Positions 23,001 to 38,000 of a DNA stretch of 64,000 nucleotides are shown here, one piece after another. Source of the stretch: Leptidea sinapis (lineage: Eukaryota; Arthropoda; Insecta; Lepidoptera; Pieridae). The stretch lies in the NCBI RefSeq assembly GCF_905404315.1, contig NC_066296.1, positions 2,728,001 through 2,792,000 of the forward strand, read 5' to 3'. How positions within the stretch are numbered: the first letter of the stretch is position 1; each line of letters starts with the position of its first letter. The position numbers were made by a program, and so were the translations under genes. Under the pieces are notes generated by a model, which was given only the letters and a program-made list of their open reading frames with translations, did no database searches and had not been told where the DNA came from.

Positions 23001-26000
23001 ACCCGACACACGTTGTTCTGTACATAATAAATAAAAAAAAAAACTTTGTTTAAAAAACCTACTCCAAACACTCAAAAGTATAAAAATAAAGATCTAATGT
23101 AATACACTTCTTATGCAAATCTTATACCTTCAATATTAATAAAATACTATTATTGTATGTGCTATCTATTGATAGGGTTTAATTATATATATATATATAT
23201 ATATAGAAAAAGTTACAAATATATAAAAATTCATATTAGTTAGTTATTCATTTTAAACTGTTCTTTCAATTTGATACATATCAAAGAAAAATCAAAATCG
23301 TTCTTTTTATTTAATTCTGAGCATTTTCATATTTATTCACCTTTTAAAACTTCTCTGGACTTCTACACATAATCCAAGATCAAAATTAGCAAAATCGATC
23401 CAGCAGTTCTCGAGTTTTAGCGAGACTAACGAACAACAATTCATTTTTATATATATATATAGATTAGCGGGCGCACGTGGCTTTTTCCCACGACATCCCT
23501 ATTAATATTATAAATGTGAACTTCAGTTTTTTGTTCCTCTTTTAAGCCGGAGCCTCTGAACCGATTTTAATGAAATTTGGTACAGCGATAGACTTGAGCT
23601 TGGGAAAGGACATTTTATCCCGCAAAAATCCATGGTTCCCACGGGACGTGTGAAAAACTATTATTCACGTCGATGAGCTATTACTATACCAATAGTAGGT
23701 TTAATTAACCATAGCAATCTTTTTCTAAATAAGATTCATATAATATGTTGGGAACGGGAGCGAAAACGGGAACCGAAACTGGAATAGGACATGAGATAAT
23801 CATCAATTCAAAACCCTTTATCTACGCGGACGAAGTCGCGTGCATCAGCTAGTTCGAAATAAATTAACTTAACTTTTTTGTTTGATAACCGAATGAAATG
23901 TAATAACACTAAATGTTAGGGAGAATTTACCACAATACATCAATGTAAACCGCATTCAAACCGGTTTAACCGGTTAGCGTGCACACATAAACAGATGATT
24001 GTCTGGTTGTTCTAATTCTCTGTATATTTTTTTTTAAACTATACTTTGGTCTCAATTACAAAATTTTAATGTGGATTGTAGTGTTTGGACACCCCTATAG
24101 CCCAGTGGTTAGCCAGAGTTCCCGGGTGGTACAATCATTTATATGATAAATATGGATGTTTGTTTCCGAGTCATGGATGTTTATAAGTATTTATGTATTT
24201 TCAAGTAAGTATATTGTATTAATTATATCGTTCTTGTACCCATAGTACAGGCTATGCCTAGTTTGGGGCAAGATAATTTGAGTAAGAATGAATTAATGAA
24301 AATAATAATATTATTATTGTATTTTTGAAGAAGGATTTAATGTACAGCATGTTTGTGTTTTTCGATTTTCAATAATTAGCTTGTGAAAAATTCCTGGCCT
24401 ATTTTCATCGGTTGTTTAACAGCAAGAGACTCTACCTATATAAATTTTCTAAGTAGTAGTATACAGGGTGTCCCAAAGTTATGGGACATGAAGGGAAAGT
24501 ACCTTAAATATCAAAGATAGGCTATTTTACTGAAAGAAGAATTATGTTATTTTTAAAAGTTATTAATTCTGCATTCAAAGATTTTTTATTACTTGTCTCG
24601 TCTGTGAAACCGACTTAAATGTAAAAAAAAACACCCCTACTCTTATGATGCCAATCGAAAGAATGGCCAAAAACTAATAACTCTTCTTAAGTAACATAGT
24701 ATTTTAAAAGAAAGTAGTAAATTAAATGGGTATTTTTTGTCTGACGCATATCGCCAATCTTTTAATGAGTCAGCTGCCTGTTGATTTTCTTATCATTTTA
24801 TGGTGAATACTCGATATGATATGGCACAATTCTGTTTGTAACTCGCCCACGTTCTCGTATCGTTTTTTGTATAGCATATCTTTCACGTATCCCCAAAAGA
24901 AATCTAATGGTGTAAGGTCCGGGGATCTGGCCGGTCATCTAATCGGTCCATTCGTACCAATCCAAGTAGGAAAACATTCATTTTACGTTGTTCCTTTCCT
25001 TTCTTTTAAAATACTATGTTACTTAAGAAGAGTTATTAGTTTTCGGCCATTTTTTCGATTGGCATTATAAAAGTAGGGGTGTTTTTTTTTTTACATTTCA
25101 GTATGTTCGATTCCCAGACGAGGCAAGTAATTTTTAGAAAATCTTTGAATGCAGAAGTACTAACTCTTAAAAATAACATAAAGCCTTCTTTCAGTAAAAT
25201 AGCCTATCTTCGATTTTTAAGGTACTTTCCCTTCCTGTCCCATAACTTTGGGATATCCTGTCCCTTTGGGATAGTTTGAAAAGACGTTACGGCTGTTTGC
25301 AAACGCATTTTGTTTGTGACTTATGCAAGATAAAATTAACAATTAATCACAACGAAAGATATGTTGCGACAAAGCCAAATATAACTTTACTGGCTTAAGA
25401 ACAAGAGACAAGGTGCGTGAATTATTTGAGGTCCACCTGATAGCAAGCGAGATAAAAACTGCATTTTAATGCACGTAATAAAATATTGCATTTGATGGAA
25501 TCTTAATGAAACTGTAAGACCTTTTACCAGTCGAAGATACCTTAACACAATATGCCGGAAACGGGGCACCTTTTTCTGTCGTGAAACAGTAACGTACAAG
25601 AATTATTGTTTCGATTTTTAATTAATTTTAATTAATGTCTCAAAGTGACGTGTGTGATGCAGTCCAGAATTTTGTTTTTTTTTTTTCAAGAATCCTGTGG
25701 CACTGTATTGTAATGGGTAGGGTGTGTCAATAGGAAAACCTGTCGCTCTTCTGGTCAGTATTTTTCATTCCGATCACAAAAACAATACACATATCACAAT
25801 ATACACTCCATCGCCATCTTTTGTGTTATACCTAGTCTTGCCATAAATACAGAAACAAAGAGAAAAAAAATCTTTTGCAAATAACATTTATTACTTTTAC
25901 AGTGTGTTATTTTAATACATAAATATAAAACAATTTATAAAATAAAAAGCTTATTCGAATACAGTCATTCAAACGTTGAGGCCAGTTATCAATAGAAGCA

Positions 26001-29000
26001 CGCACTCTTACCATGGGAAAGTTCTTCACTGCCAATCGTACGATGTTTTAGTGATTCCAAATTATCAATGCGATTAGAACAATCCGTACTCTCTAAAGCT
26101 GACCATAAATCAACATCCAGCGGATTAAGATCGGGACTAGACGACGGCCAGTCTTCAGCTCTGATGAAGTCCGAAACTTTCGTTTCCAACCAAGACTGCG
26201 TAGACCGAGCTTTATGACCCGGCGCCGACTCTTGCTGGAAGGACCTTTCTTGGTTTTTGAATATGGCGTTGGTAAGGGGCTTCACTTCCTTCTCAAGAAT
26301 TGTATCTTGATACACTTGTGCCGAGGTTTTCATAACTTTTTCACAAAATTATGGCTCTGTAATTCCTTCATAGCTAATACCGCACGAAACCATCACTGAT
26401 GTCGGATAGTGCCCACGTTGCACTTTGTCGACTAATTGGGATGCATCCTTAGAGCTTTGAGCATAAATACGGTTATTTTTTATTAAAATGTTTCTCAATT
26501 GTAAAAAATTCTCATTCGTAAAGAAATTTTTTCTGTGACCTCCCTTTGCGTACCTTCTGCTTCAGTAGCTGTTACGATTTTATCACCCTATTCTTTTTTA
26601 AATTATCAGTAAAGAAATGAGCAGTACATCTCTTATAGGCTGGAAGTCCTAAGTTATATTTTAAAATACGCGACTTGGTTCTAAAAATAGAAAATTTTAA
26701 TAGGGAACGTTTATTCTATAACGATGTTACGTGGCGATTGAGCGAGGAAAGCGAGATTTTTTTTAATTTGTTGACTTTATAATAATAAAATATCTAGTAG
26801 GCGGCCTGTGCTCCTCCATCAATAAAAATATTTTTTCTCCTTCTAAGCATATTTTAAGTACCTACAATTTTTAGTATGAAAAACAGATTATTTAACGCTT
26901 TTCTTTGCCAAACATGGCACACATAGCAATTAATTAATTTATTTATTTATTTATATAATATTATATAAACTTGTAAACTTACAGTTTTACCCAAAGCGTT
27001 TACAAGCTGGACAGAAATGCAAATAACATAACAAAATTAAAGTTAAAAAAAACAATAATAAAATAATCCGAAAAATGTCAAATTAGTCAAAATATGTTGA
27101 TAGCGCCAAATAAAATAAGTCCAAAGTTTTAAGTAAATAATAAAAAAATAAAACGTTATTAAAGTTAATAAATAATTCAAGAACCATCTAACTTAATATG
27201 CATATCATTAATATTCGTTTGTAATTTGTCAGCAAATAAATCATTGTCACAACTTAGTGAGCAAGTCGCCGATCAGACGTAGTGCTCGAATAGTAGGTGA
27301 TGAATGAAGAAATTATTCTATTGTTATCATTTCTTGATGTACCAATTGTGAAGTAAATGAGACGCTTTAAAGTGAATGAAAATTACTTTCACATATTTCG
27401 TTATATACGTACTAGATACAGGCGAAATATTTTCACATCGTAAGTAAAGTGTTTTCGTAATGTCTATTGATATTTTTTTTTCATTAAGGCGACACTAAAT
27501 GACAGCGACCTTGAGCGATATGAGTTCACGGCCCGCCATCTATGTAACAAAGCCAATATTGTCAAAATTCTTGCGTAGAAAACAGTTTATATGCTTACAA
27601 TTCTAGTTATTTACTACTAATCTGAATAAATGGACCTACACAAAAAAGTACAAGCTATAAGAATAATTTTTCTGAGAGAAGTACCAAAAAAATGCGTCAC
27701 GCCATGCCAAAAAACTTGTTTAACTTCAAAGAAAAGTGGTAGTTCAAAAAGGCTCGGCAGTGTTAACTATAACCAACAGCAAGCATTAGCAACCTACAAA
27801 TAAGACTTAAGGATATGTGTATCACGATAAAATAGTGTTCATAGCTCGAAATGCTATACTTTCACCACAAAACTTGTCTAAAAACACCATGTTTGCGTGT
27901 TTTCTGCTTACTCTTCGCCTTAAGTTAAAATAAAGTGAGAATACTTAAAGCAAATAGTCTCATTTGCCGTGACCTCAACTTGAATCCTAGCTTTTGTCCT
28001 ACATTCGAGTCAGTTGCAACACACGTTTCATAGAATAATTATAGACCGTTGAATTGGCGGCCTCAATTAAATCCAGTCTGTGATAAACTAACAGTTTTTA
28101 TTGCAAATATTACAATAGTTAAATACTATTCTCACATTTAAAACGCATTAGCTGATCTAATAATATGCGTAAGGTTTTATCACATTTGGCCGAATCTTCT
28201 TTCGCTTGTAGTATTAATATCGATTATATGCAAATCAGAATTAAAACAAATTGTTTGAAAAAATATTTATTTATTCAACATTTTCATTTATTTATTTATT
28301 ATACCACACTATCCTAACAGGGGAGTCCTAATGCGACAATGTACACTATCCTATCTCATACCTAATACTTATTAACGATGACCTTAATCCCATCAAATGT
28401 TTTTATATTCGTTTTACACGTAAACAGAATCTAATAGAAGGCAAATATAAGATTAACGACTGTCCTTTACAAAAACTGGAATCTATCCGTGATCTAGGGA
28501 TAAGCATCGACATCGAACTAGGCTTTAACGTTCACGTCGATAATATCTGTAGATCAGCGCGTCAAATGCTCAAAAGTTGATTGTAGTTTATTAAAATATT
28601 ATGTAAGTAGAAATCTTTCATAATTTCACTACCATGCAATTGAATTCACCTATGCAACAATAGGCTATTCTTTAATTTTTTAAAATATATTCAAAAATAA
28701 CCGTAAAGCCAACTAGTACTTTTAATTTCTCAAAATAATTCCACTTTATGTTTAAAAAAATTGTTACAATAGTCGCGCCAAGGGAGCCGCCATGAACGTG
28801 ACGTCATAAGAACATAAACAAAGAAACGTCAAATATGCGGTGCAATCCTTATTGATTTTTATAATGAATATAAAAATCCCTTTTCATAGTCCGTATCGTT
28901 GGTGTTTTGCTAAAAATATATTGTTTCTGCTATAGCCACGTCACAAAATGGTGGTCGATGTTTTCGATCACGTGACATACAGTTAATAAAACTATGATTA

Positions 29001-32000
29001 TGATTTTGAAAACAATGACGTTCTATTTGAAAGTATAAATAATTCTCATGTTTTTATAACAAATTAGTAATGAATCCGTACTTCTTAAGGTAAAAGCTCT
29101 CTATATAACAAACTTTCATAGTTTAATTTTGATGAAACTGGCATATTAATGTTATTGTCTGTCTGTCTCTTCTAACTAATTTATTTATTATTGCATATTC
29201 ATTATTTACCAGTTTTTCGCCGCCACACGGTGCTGTGACTAAACTGTAAAGATAAAACGATAAACTTTTTATCACGTTTATTTTAATAATGCCAGTAGGT
29301 TAAGGTTTAATATTTATATAGTGTCTATCATCTACTCTAAGCCTAAGTTTATATGTAACAAATGCGGTATGAATTGTACATTAAAAAAACGTGTTGAGAG
29401 ACATATTGGGTCAGTGTATTAATCTATACTTTAATATATTTTAACCGACTTCAAACAAGAAGGTGTTTCTCAATTCCACTGTTTTTGAAGTTATACTTCT
29501 TTAGGCGCGTTATGAAAAAATGGTGAGAGTGAAATTTTAAGATGCGCGCGCATCACTGTAACACAAAAGTAACAGGATGTGTGTATTTTTACAATATTGT
29601 TCTTTCTGCAAACGTAGAATATCACGAGATAAATAATTTCAAAGATTTGTGCTTTGTTAAACTAAAGAGGTATAATTTCTTGCGTGCATCCACTCTTTTT
29701 TATGTTAGTTACCTCTATAACTATCGACTTGGTGAACCAATTTTGATAATTCTTTTTTTATTTGAAAACTGGTGCTTCCAGTGTGGACTTATTTTCATAT
29801 TATTATATTATAACTGTAATTATATTATATGAACTGCTGAAATTGAACGCTTTGATTATTTACAATACGAGTGCCATACTGAAAATGTCTAGACTATTCA
29901 TTTCTAATACAAATATTTAAAAAACAATTAAGGTGTTTGAAAATGGAACGCTCCGTAAGTAGGTTACATTTGAGTTTGAGTGATTGTCATTTGTGGCAAT
30001 GTTTTTTAAAATTATGTGGCAATGCAATTAGTGAAACTGAAGAATATACGGGCCATGTTTTTTTATTATTTTCATTGTAATAAGTCAACAAGAATGTTAT
30101 TAGAGACTTCAATTGGCATTCGGTGAATTAAGACGTGCACATCACGTGGACAAAAAACACATAAGACATAAGTTAAGGTGTCTATTATGGCGACTTATGC
30201 ATGGTTTATAAGATGAAAAAAATATATATCATGCAGGTGTTTGGTAAATATAATTAGGTACTTTATAAATTAATTATATTCTATAGAGCATGCCAAAATA
30301 TCAAGAGAAATATGTATTGTTTGTAGTCTTTTGTCAATGACTTATTTCTCTAAGACTTTCACCATTGTGGTTGATATGACCGCAGAATACAATAGGCGTG
30401 GATATATTGAATCGCTTTTAGTTTGGTCAGACCAAAGACAATGTATGCTACTCACTGACCTGTATAAATACTACTAGGCAGGCTGTTCTATATGTTTGAC
30501 AGCAAATTTTTTGTGCCTATTTGAAGCTCCACTCGCGAGCGTCCACAGAACTAATTTTGACGTATAATACAAATGGCTGCGAAGGAACGTATAATACTCT
30601 GAAGTATTTTGCATTTTGTAAATAGTTTCCCACCATCTATCGATATTGCTGAGGTTGTCATCACTAGTTTTTGTACCGAGGACTCTCGCTACATGGCCAA
30701 CAGCGCCAAAATGGCGAATATCAAACAGAAACATAAGCACTTTGACAGCCGTGCAAAAACATTAATATTTATTCACATTTATATTTACAATTTATTTATA
30801 TTTACAATACAATGATTACATAAAATTAAAACTATCATTACGGGGAAGCGTACCAAGAATACTGGCAGCATATCCACGTTGGATAGCTAGGCTGATCCGT
30901 TCACTGAAATAGCTGCCAGCGCTTGGGTCTCCAATAGCCTTATTGAGGCGCGAAAATAGTACTTTGTACATTCTCCGTGCCTCGGGGCCCCAGGAGCCAA
31001 GTGTTTCGACACCAAACGGCACAAAGATGTATGACTGATGTATGTACCCCAACATATTTGCGACGATTGCTGTCTTCGGCAGCCGAAGTTATTAATTAAT
31101 TAAGGTGTGAGTTTGTTGGAAACAACGTTCACGGCTTACAAAACAATGTACTGGTCTTCTCGCTTGCTCGAAGTGGACTAAACGATTTGCGGTGTCGTAA
31201 CTGAAACTCATTTAGCAAATATTTAAGGCCACAGACCTTGTCTAGTAGTAATATATATATATATATATATAGAAGTATTTAGGTTAGCCCGAAGAAGTTA
31301 TATAATTGTATTGTAAGATGTTCTTAAATAATCAATAATAGTTTTTTTTATGCCAATACGGGACGAGACGAGCAGGACGTTCAAAACTGAGCGGCACTAT
31401 AATTGCCCTCGTCACCCTGAGATAAGATGTTAAGTTTCATTTGCTACGGCAGCCTTTACACCGAAACATAGTAATGCTTACACATAAGATGAATATATAA
31501 TTAGTTATTCTAAAGTTCGAAATTTTAAAATCTTACACTTTATAAGAGGCTTGACTTTTTAGCGTAAGCATTTGGAGGTAACCCTTCCTTATATTGTGAA
31601 GTCTGCAATCAAAAATATCTAAAACTGTTTTTACTCTCTCACTAGCATCTACCCGCAACCTCGTGGGAGAAGTTGCTTTGGGAATCATTTTTTTTTAGAA
31701 AATTTTGCCAATATATACACATGCAAATTACTGCGGTTAACTATTAATTGCTTATTTTAATACATTTTTATAAACTCCCTTTTTTATTCCCTTGTTAAAA
31801 CATAATTATTATGCAGGTTTAATACTAGTAAGCTCATAAATTTGTCCCATTTGTTTCTTAATTTACTCATATAACTACAAAGCCTTATAATTTTGTACCA
31901 ATTATAATCAAAATTGAATTCGGAGTTAGTCGTGAAAGCTTGACTTCGTTTGGGCTTCCATACGAACTTTCATCCCCTATTACATCCCCATACAGTTCGA

Positions 32001-35000
32001 AATTTAAAAAATGCTAGAACTTCAATACAAACCTCAATCCCCTAACTCAACTCCTCCATTTATTTTTTCGCAATAAAAGGTAGCTTATGTCCTTTTTCAA
32101 GCTCTAGCCTATCTCTGTACTAAATTTCATCGAAATCAGTTCAGTGGTTAAGGCGTGAAAGCGTAACAAAAAAACTTCCATTCATATATTAGTAGGGATT
32201 GTGTGAGTTATTTAACAAGGTTGTCGGTACCTTGAAAAAGAGTCAGCTTATTAAGAAACTCGCCAAAAAAGGATCTGACAGCCCTTTTTAATGATAAGAA
32301 GCATTGAGACAACTACGGCGTTTATCTGATGGCATGTGACATGTCCTGCCCATTACAATGCATCAGTCATGTTAAAAACGTAGACATAAGAAGTAAAGGT
32401 ATATGTCATCATCAGCCGGAAGACGCTGCTGGACAAACGCCTCCCCCAAAGATATCCACGACGATCTGTCATGCGCTGTCCTCATCTAACGTATTCCGGC
32501 GATCTTGACCAGATCGTCGGTCCATCTTGTGGGGGCCTACCAACACTGCGTCTTCCGTTCCGTGGTCGGCATTCAAGGACTATTCTGCCCCAACGGCCAT
32601 CTGTCCGTAGAACTATGTGCCCTGCCCACTGCCAGTTTCGCAATCATTTGGGTTAATTATTAATAAAATTAAATGTTTTATCCAGGTCAAGGAAAATTCA
32701 ATTACGTGGTGCTGCTGACTTGCGGCCTCATCATGCTGAACGTCTCCATGGAGTCTGTTGGCATGAGCTACGTGATCACAGCAGCTGAGTGTGAGCTTGA
32801 GCTGACCAGCGAGCATAAGGGACTCATCACGGCTGCAGCTTTTATTGGTAAGATATATTATATTTTATTAGTAGTAGGCTCCTTTGCACAGGATGCCGGT
32901 TAGATAATAGGTACCACAACGGTGCCTATTTCTACCGTGAAGCAGTAATGTGTAAGCATTATAGTGTTTCGGTCTGAAGGGCGCCATAGCTAGTGAAATC
33001 ACTAGGCAAATGAGACTTAACATCTTATGTCTCAACAATTTATTATGTTTTTAAAGTGATAACCCTCACTTACACAATTAAAATTCATTTGGCTGAACTG
33101 AAGCCACAATCCGAGAATTGAACAAGATATTATCAACGATACCTCACTCGAACGGTTGGCTCAGTTGGAAAGAGCGCTCGCACGGAACGCGAGAGGTCAC
33201 GGGTTCGAGTGCCGCATCGTTCATAAAATTTTGTCTTAAAATTTTATTTATGTAATATAATAATAATCATTAAATTGTGTATAGTTTACTCTGGTAAAAT
33301 TGCTCTAACTGATCGTCATTTAAATCCTCCGCTAAAAATGTCACCATCCCGTAAGATCAGCAACTGCAAAAAAAAATATTTACATCTAAAAGATTTGACT
33401 GTGGTAATCGATTTTACTTAGACAAGTATTTTATCAAATTATTTTAGTTGTCGAAGTTTTCTGCGATGACAACTAAATAAAAAGAAACTGTACATTTACA
33501 AACTTTATTATGTAAAAGCGGTTTAACTGTAACTGGGTATTACAGGGTTGTTGTATTTTTCCAGGGATAATAAGCACGTCTTTTCTCTGGGGTTACCTGG
33601 GTGATCGTTTTGGAAGACGAGCGGTGATGCTGCCGTCCATGCTGGCCTCAGCTGTGTTATCAATAACGTCTTCATTCTCCATTAACGTCTGGATGCTGTT
33701 AATCTTGAGGATACTGACTGGTTGCCTGTAAGCTATAACAATTTCTTTAATTTAATACCTGAATGGAAGATGTTTCCGTTCATGTTCTAGGTAAATTACT
33801 AAGACGAAATATTCAATCCCCATTTTATGTTCCAAAATATTGAATAGTGGTAGCTTTCAACTTCAATTTTTGTTCGACCTAAAAATATTCTCCAATTTTC
33901 GTTCAGTTGCCATGTTGTGAAGATTTTAAGCTCTCAATCTTAAAGAATTTGACTCTGCCACACGTTGTTCACAAGCCTTATTATAACTGACTGCTACTAT
34001 TAGCCACTGGACTGGCGGCTGTCAAAGTGCTTTTGTGCCTGTTTGATATTCGCTATTTTGGCACTGTTGGCCATAGCGAGAGTCTGCGGTACTAAAGCTA
34101 GTGATGACGACCTCAGTTAAACAAATGTCGCATATGGTGTAAATATGGTGGGACATATTTACAAACACAAAAAAAATGTGTACTTTATTAAGTTGATTCC
34201 TAAAGTATAAATAATAAAGAAAACGAACGTTATTAACTTATTTATTAATACGTTTTAATAAATATGTTAATAATGTCTCAAGAACGCAATTAGTTCAAAA
34301 TGCAGAAATACTTCAGAGTACTCTACGCTTCTCTCGCAGCCATTTGTATTTATACGTCAAAATTAGTTCTCTAGACGCTCGCCGGTGGCGCTTCAAATAG
34401 GCACAAATAATATTTTTCCGTTAAACACATGGAACAGCCTGTCGAATAGTATTTAAACTGGTCAGTGCTCATTAAAGATTATTATATTAAAGTTCCTCGT
34501 TAATTTGAAATTAACAGATATCAAAGTCATTTAATTAAGTCTGACAGAAGTGAACAATACATAACAATATGTGCAATAGGTTTTAACAAGCCCATGGCAT
34601 TAATTAATAAAATGGTTATACTAGGCGCTTGGTAAAATTATAATTTATCTTATTATTTTAAGCGGATTCAGGCCAAATCGATGTTAAAAGTGTTGGGTAC
34701 TAGTCTTGTAAGTCCTCATTGTTAAAAGTTAAAGTCTCTCTTTTTTTTCTATAAATAATAAAATGGTAGTTTACTGTTTGCACACACGTCCTGAATCCAT
34801 ATGTAGTGATAAGTATAACATTAAGGTCTTTATAAGAAATATTTAAGTTTATAATTGCATATTATTTATTCTTTGTAGAAAGGAATAGAATCGAATAGAA
34901 TTTTCGGTGTGTGGATGATGCAGCTACTGTACTCAATAACTGTTGTATTAATTTACATTTACTTCTTTGACTTACTCGTGTAAGGCATTGACTATTTGAC

Positions 35001-38000
35001 GTTTGATGCATCATATTACCTACATATTATATTGTAATTGAAATGATTTGTAAATCGATGGAAATGTAAATCTTGATATAAGATAGTGGCAATGAGTTTC
35101 ATGCTACTTCTTCTCATTAGTTCAACCATTTACAAAGTAGCGGTAGATTCAATAAGACGTGTCATTTCCGTGACCTGCATGAATAATGTGATTTTGATTT
35201 TATTTAAAATTTATTGATAACAAACCACCACTCAATTATTACCGTTTGGAATCCATTCTATAAGGATCCTATCAAAAGAATCGAAAGAATCCAAAAACGC
35301 TTTCTTTTTTTGTTGTCAGTACATGAAAAAAAAAACAGTTCGAGTTAACCTCTTATAACGATAGATTGCATTTCTTTAATATAACGTCACTAGAAAATCG
35401 TCGCTGGGTGAATGATCAAATGTTTCTATATAAAATTTTAAATCACAAATTAGACTGTCCCAATATCCTAGCCAAAATTAAATTTTATGTTCCACGCGAA
35501 AGTGCACGTTTCACAAATTTCAAACCTTTTATTGGAAATTTATATAGAACTGAACTCGGTGCTAATAGTGTTTTAGAAAGGCTCTGCCGGGAGCACAATA
35601 ATCTTTTCAAAACTACTCGTGTTGACATCCACTCCTCCTCCCCTCCGCATTACAAAAAAATATTGCAGCAATTTATCAGTGCACAAACCACATAACTTAT
35701 GCTTTGTTTTGATTTATATCCAAAATTTTAATTTTTAGTTTTTTTTTTTTTTATTTTTACTTCTACGTTTTAATAGTACTATACAATATTTTTTCATTGT
35801 AAACTTGAAACCCCGCACTTGTGCAGCTCAAAAATGCATGCTGGTTTGCCTGTAATTGGATTTACACCATAATTTATACTTATTTTGTTATTTTTATAAG
35901 CTAGTAATAGTGTATAATCTGTTGGTGAACCTAAGTAAATAAATAAAATTAAATAACAAATTTGAATTACTAATAAGTTCTTACATCTAACTAATAAAAC
36001 CAATTAAATAATACAATTTATTACTAAAAACGAAAAGTAATGTGCGGCAGTGTATGTAACCAAATGGAGCTAACTCAGTAATATGCTGAACTGGCGAGGC
36101 GCCAATGTAGCACTGGTTTTCAGAAGCCTCAATAATTGTCCCCTGGAGTAGCAGCTACTAGTATTTTTTTTAATTAAAATGAGTAAATAAAGGCAGTATA
36201 AATAAATATATTTTTTTATTTTAACTCTTTAGAAATAAAAAAAAATGGACGTAAAAAGAAAATCTCAATGTATGATTGTAAAATCTAAAAATATATGTTT
36301 ATTTATAATAAATATCTTATATTTTTAGAAGTATTTTTATAATTTTTTGTATTATGTTTTTTTTAACCAAATCAATATACATAATTCGATAAAAGCTATG
36401 ATAACAATTGTCATTTAGTTCTCATATTATCTCTAGCTACATGAATCTGTGTTAAATTTCCAGTGTATCAGCTTCAAGTGCGACAGTTTACGCTTATCTT
36501 GGAGAGTTGCACATAAAGAGTAGGAGAGCATCAGCCATCGCCTGGGCATCTGCCTTCATCTCCTTCTCATTCATTATACTTCCAGGTTTGGAAACTGTTT
36601 TTTTTGTCATTTATTTATTATTTGAAAACGCTAGTAACGTAGCTTTAAGTAACTTGAGTTACTCCTTAACTAGCTTAAGGAGCTTTCTTTATTCAAAAAA
36701 ACATAGCGTCTCAAATCGGATTACTGATCCACACTCTGATGAATAAATCCAAACACCCCACCGACCCGACCGAATCCACTATACCTCACAACTCCGTTTT
36801 GCAGCTGCACACCCCTGACAAAATACACAACCCTAACAACTCACGCACCCCTAACAACCCACGCACCCATCTAACACAATCGGACACCCCTAACAACCCA
36901 CACACCCATCTAACAACCCACACACCCATCTAACAACTCACACACCCATCTAACAACTCGCACACCCGTAACAACCCACACACCCATCTAACAACCCACA
37001 TACCCATCTAACAACTCACACATCCATCTAACAACTCGCACACCCATCTAACAACACACACACCCATCTAACAACCCACACACCCATCTAACAACTCACA
37101 CACCCATCTAACAACTCGCACACCCATCTAACAACCCACACACCCATCTAACAACTCACACACCCATTTAACAACTCGCACACCCATCTAACAACTCGCA
37201 CACTCATCTAACAACCCACACACCCATCTAACAACTCGCACACCCATCTAACAACTCGCACACCCATCTAACAACTCGCAAACTCATCTAACAACCCACA
37301 CACCCATCTAACAACTCGCACATCCATCTAACAACTCGCACACCCATCTAACAACTCGCACATCCATCTAACAACTCGCACACCCATCTAACAACCCACA
37401 CACCCATCTTACAACTCACACACCAATCTAACAACTGGCACACCCATCTAACAACCCACACACCCATCTTACAACTCACACACCAATCTAACAACTCGCA
37501 CACTCATCTAACAAAACACACACACCCATCTAACAACCCACACACCCATCTAACAACCCACACACCCATCTAACAACCCACACACCCATCTAACAACTCG
37601 CACACCCATCTAATAACTCACACACCCATCTAACAACTCGCACACCCATCTACCAACTCGCACACCGATCTAACAACTCACACACCCATCTAACAACTCA
37701 CACACCCGTAACAACCCATACACCCATCTCACAACCCACACACCCATCTAACAACTCACACACCCATCTAACAACTCGCACACCCATCTTACAACTCGCA
37801 CACCCATCTAACAACCCACACACCCATCTAACAACTCGCACACCCGTAACAACCCACACACTCATCTAACAGCCCACACACCCATCTAACAGCCCACACA
37901 CCCATCTAACAGCCCACACACCCATCTAACAACCCACGCACCCATCTTACAACCCCCACACCCTAACACCCACGCATCCCTAGCAACCCGCACACCCCAA

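Noticed and set aside
36739..36933. Open frame of 64 codons rich in N, P, T and H
   Set aside because: It lies in the start of the 20-bp minisatellite; the unit length is not a multiple of three, so no stable protein repeat is encoded.
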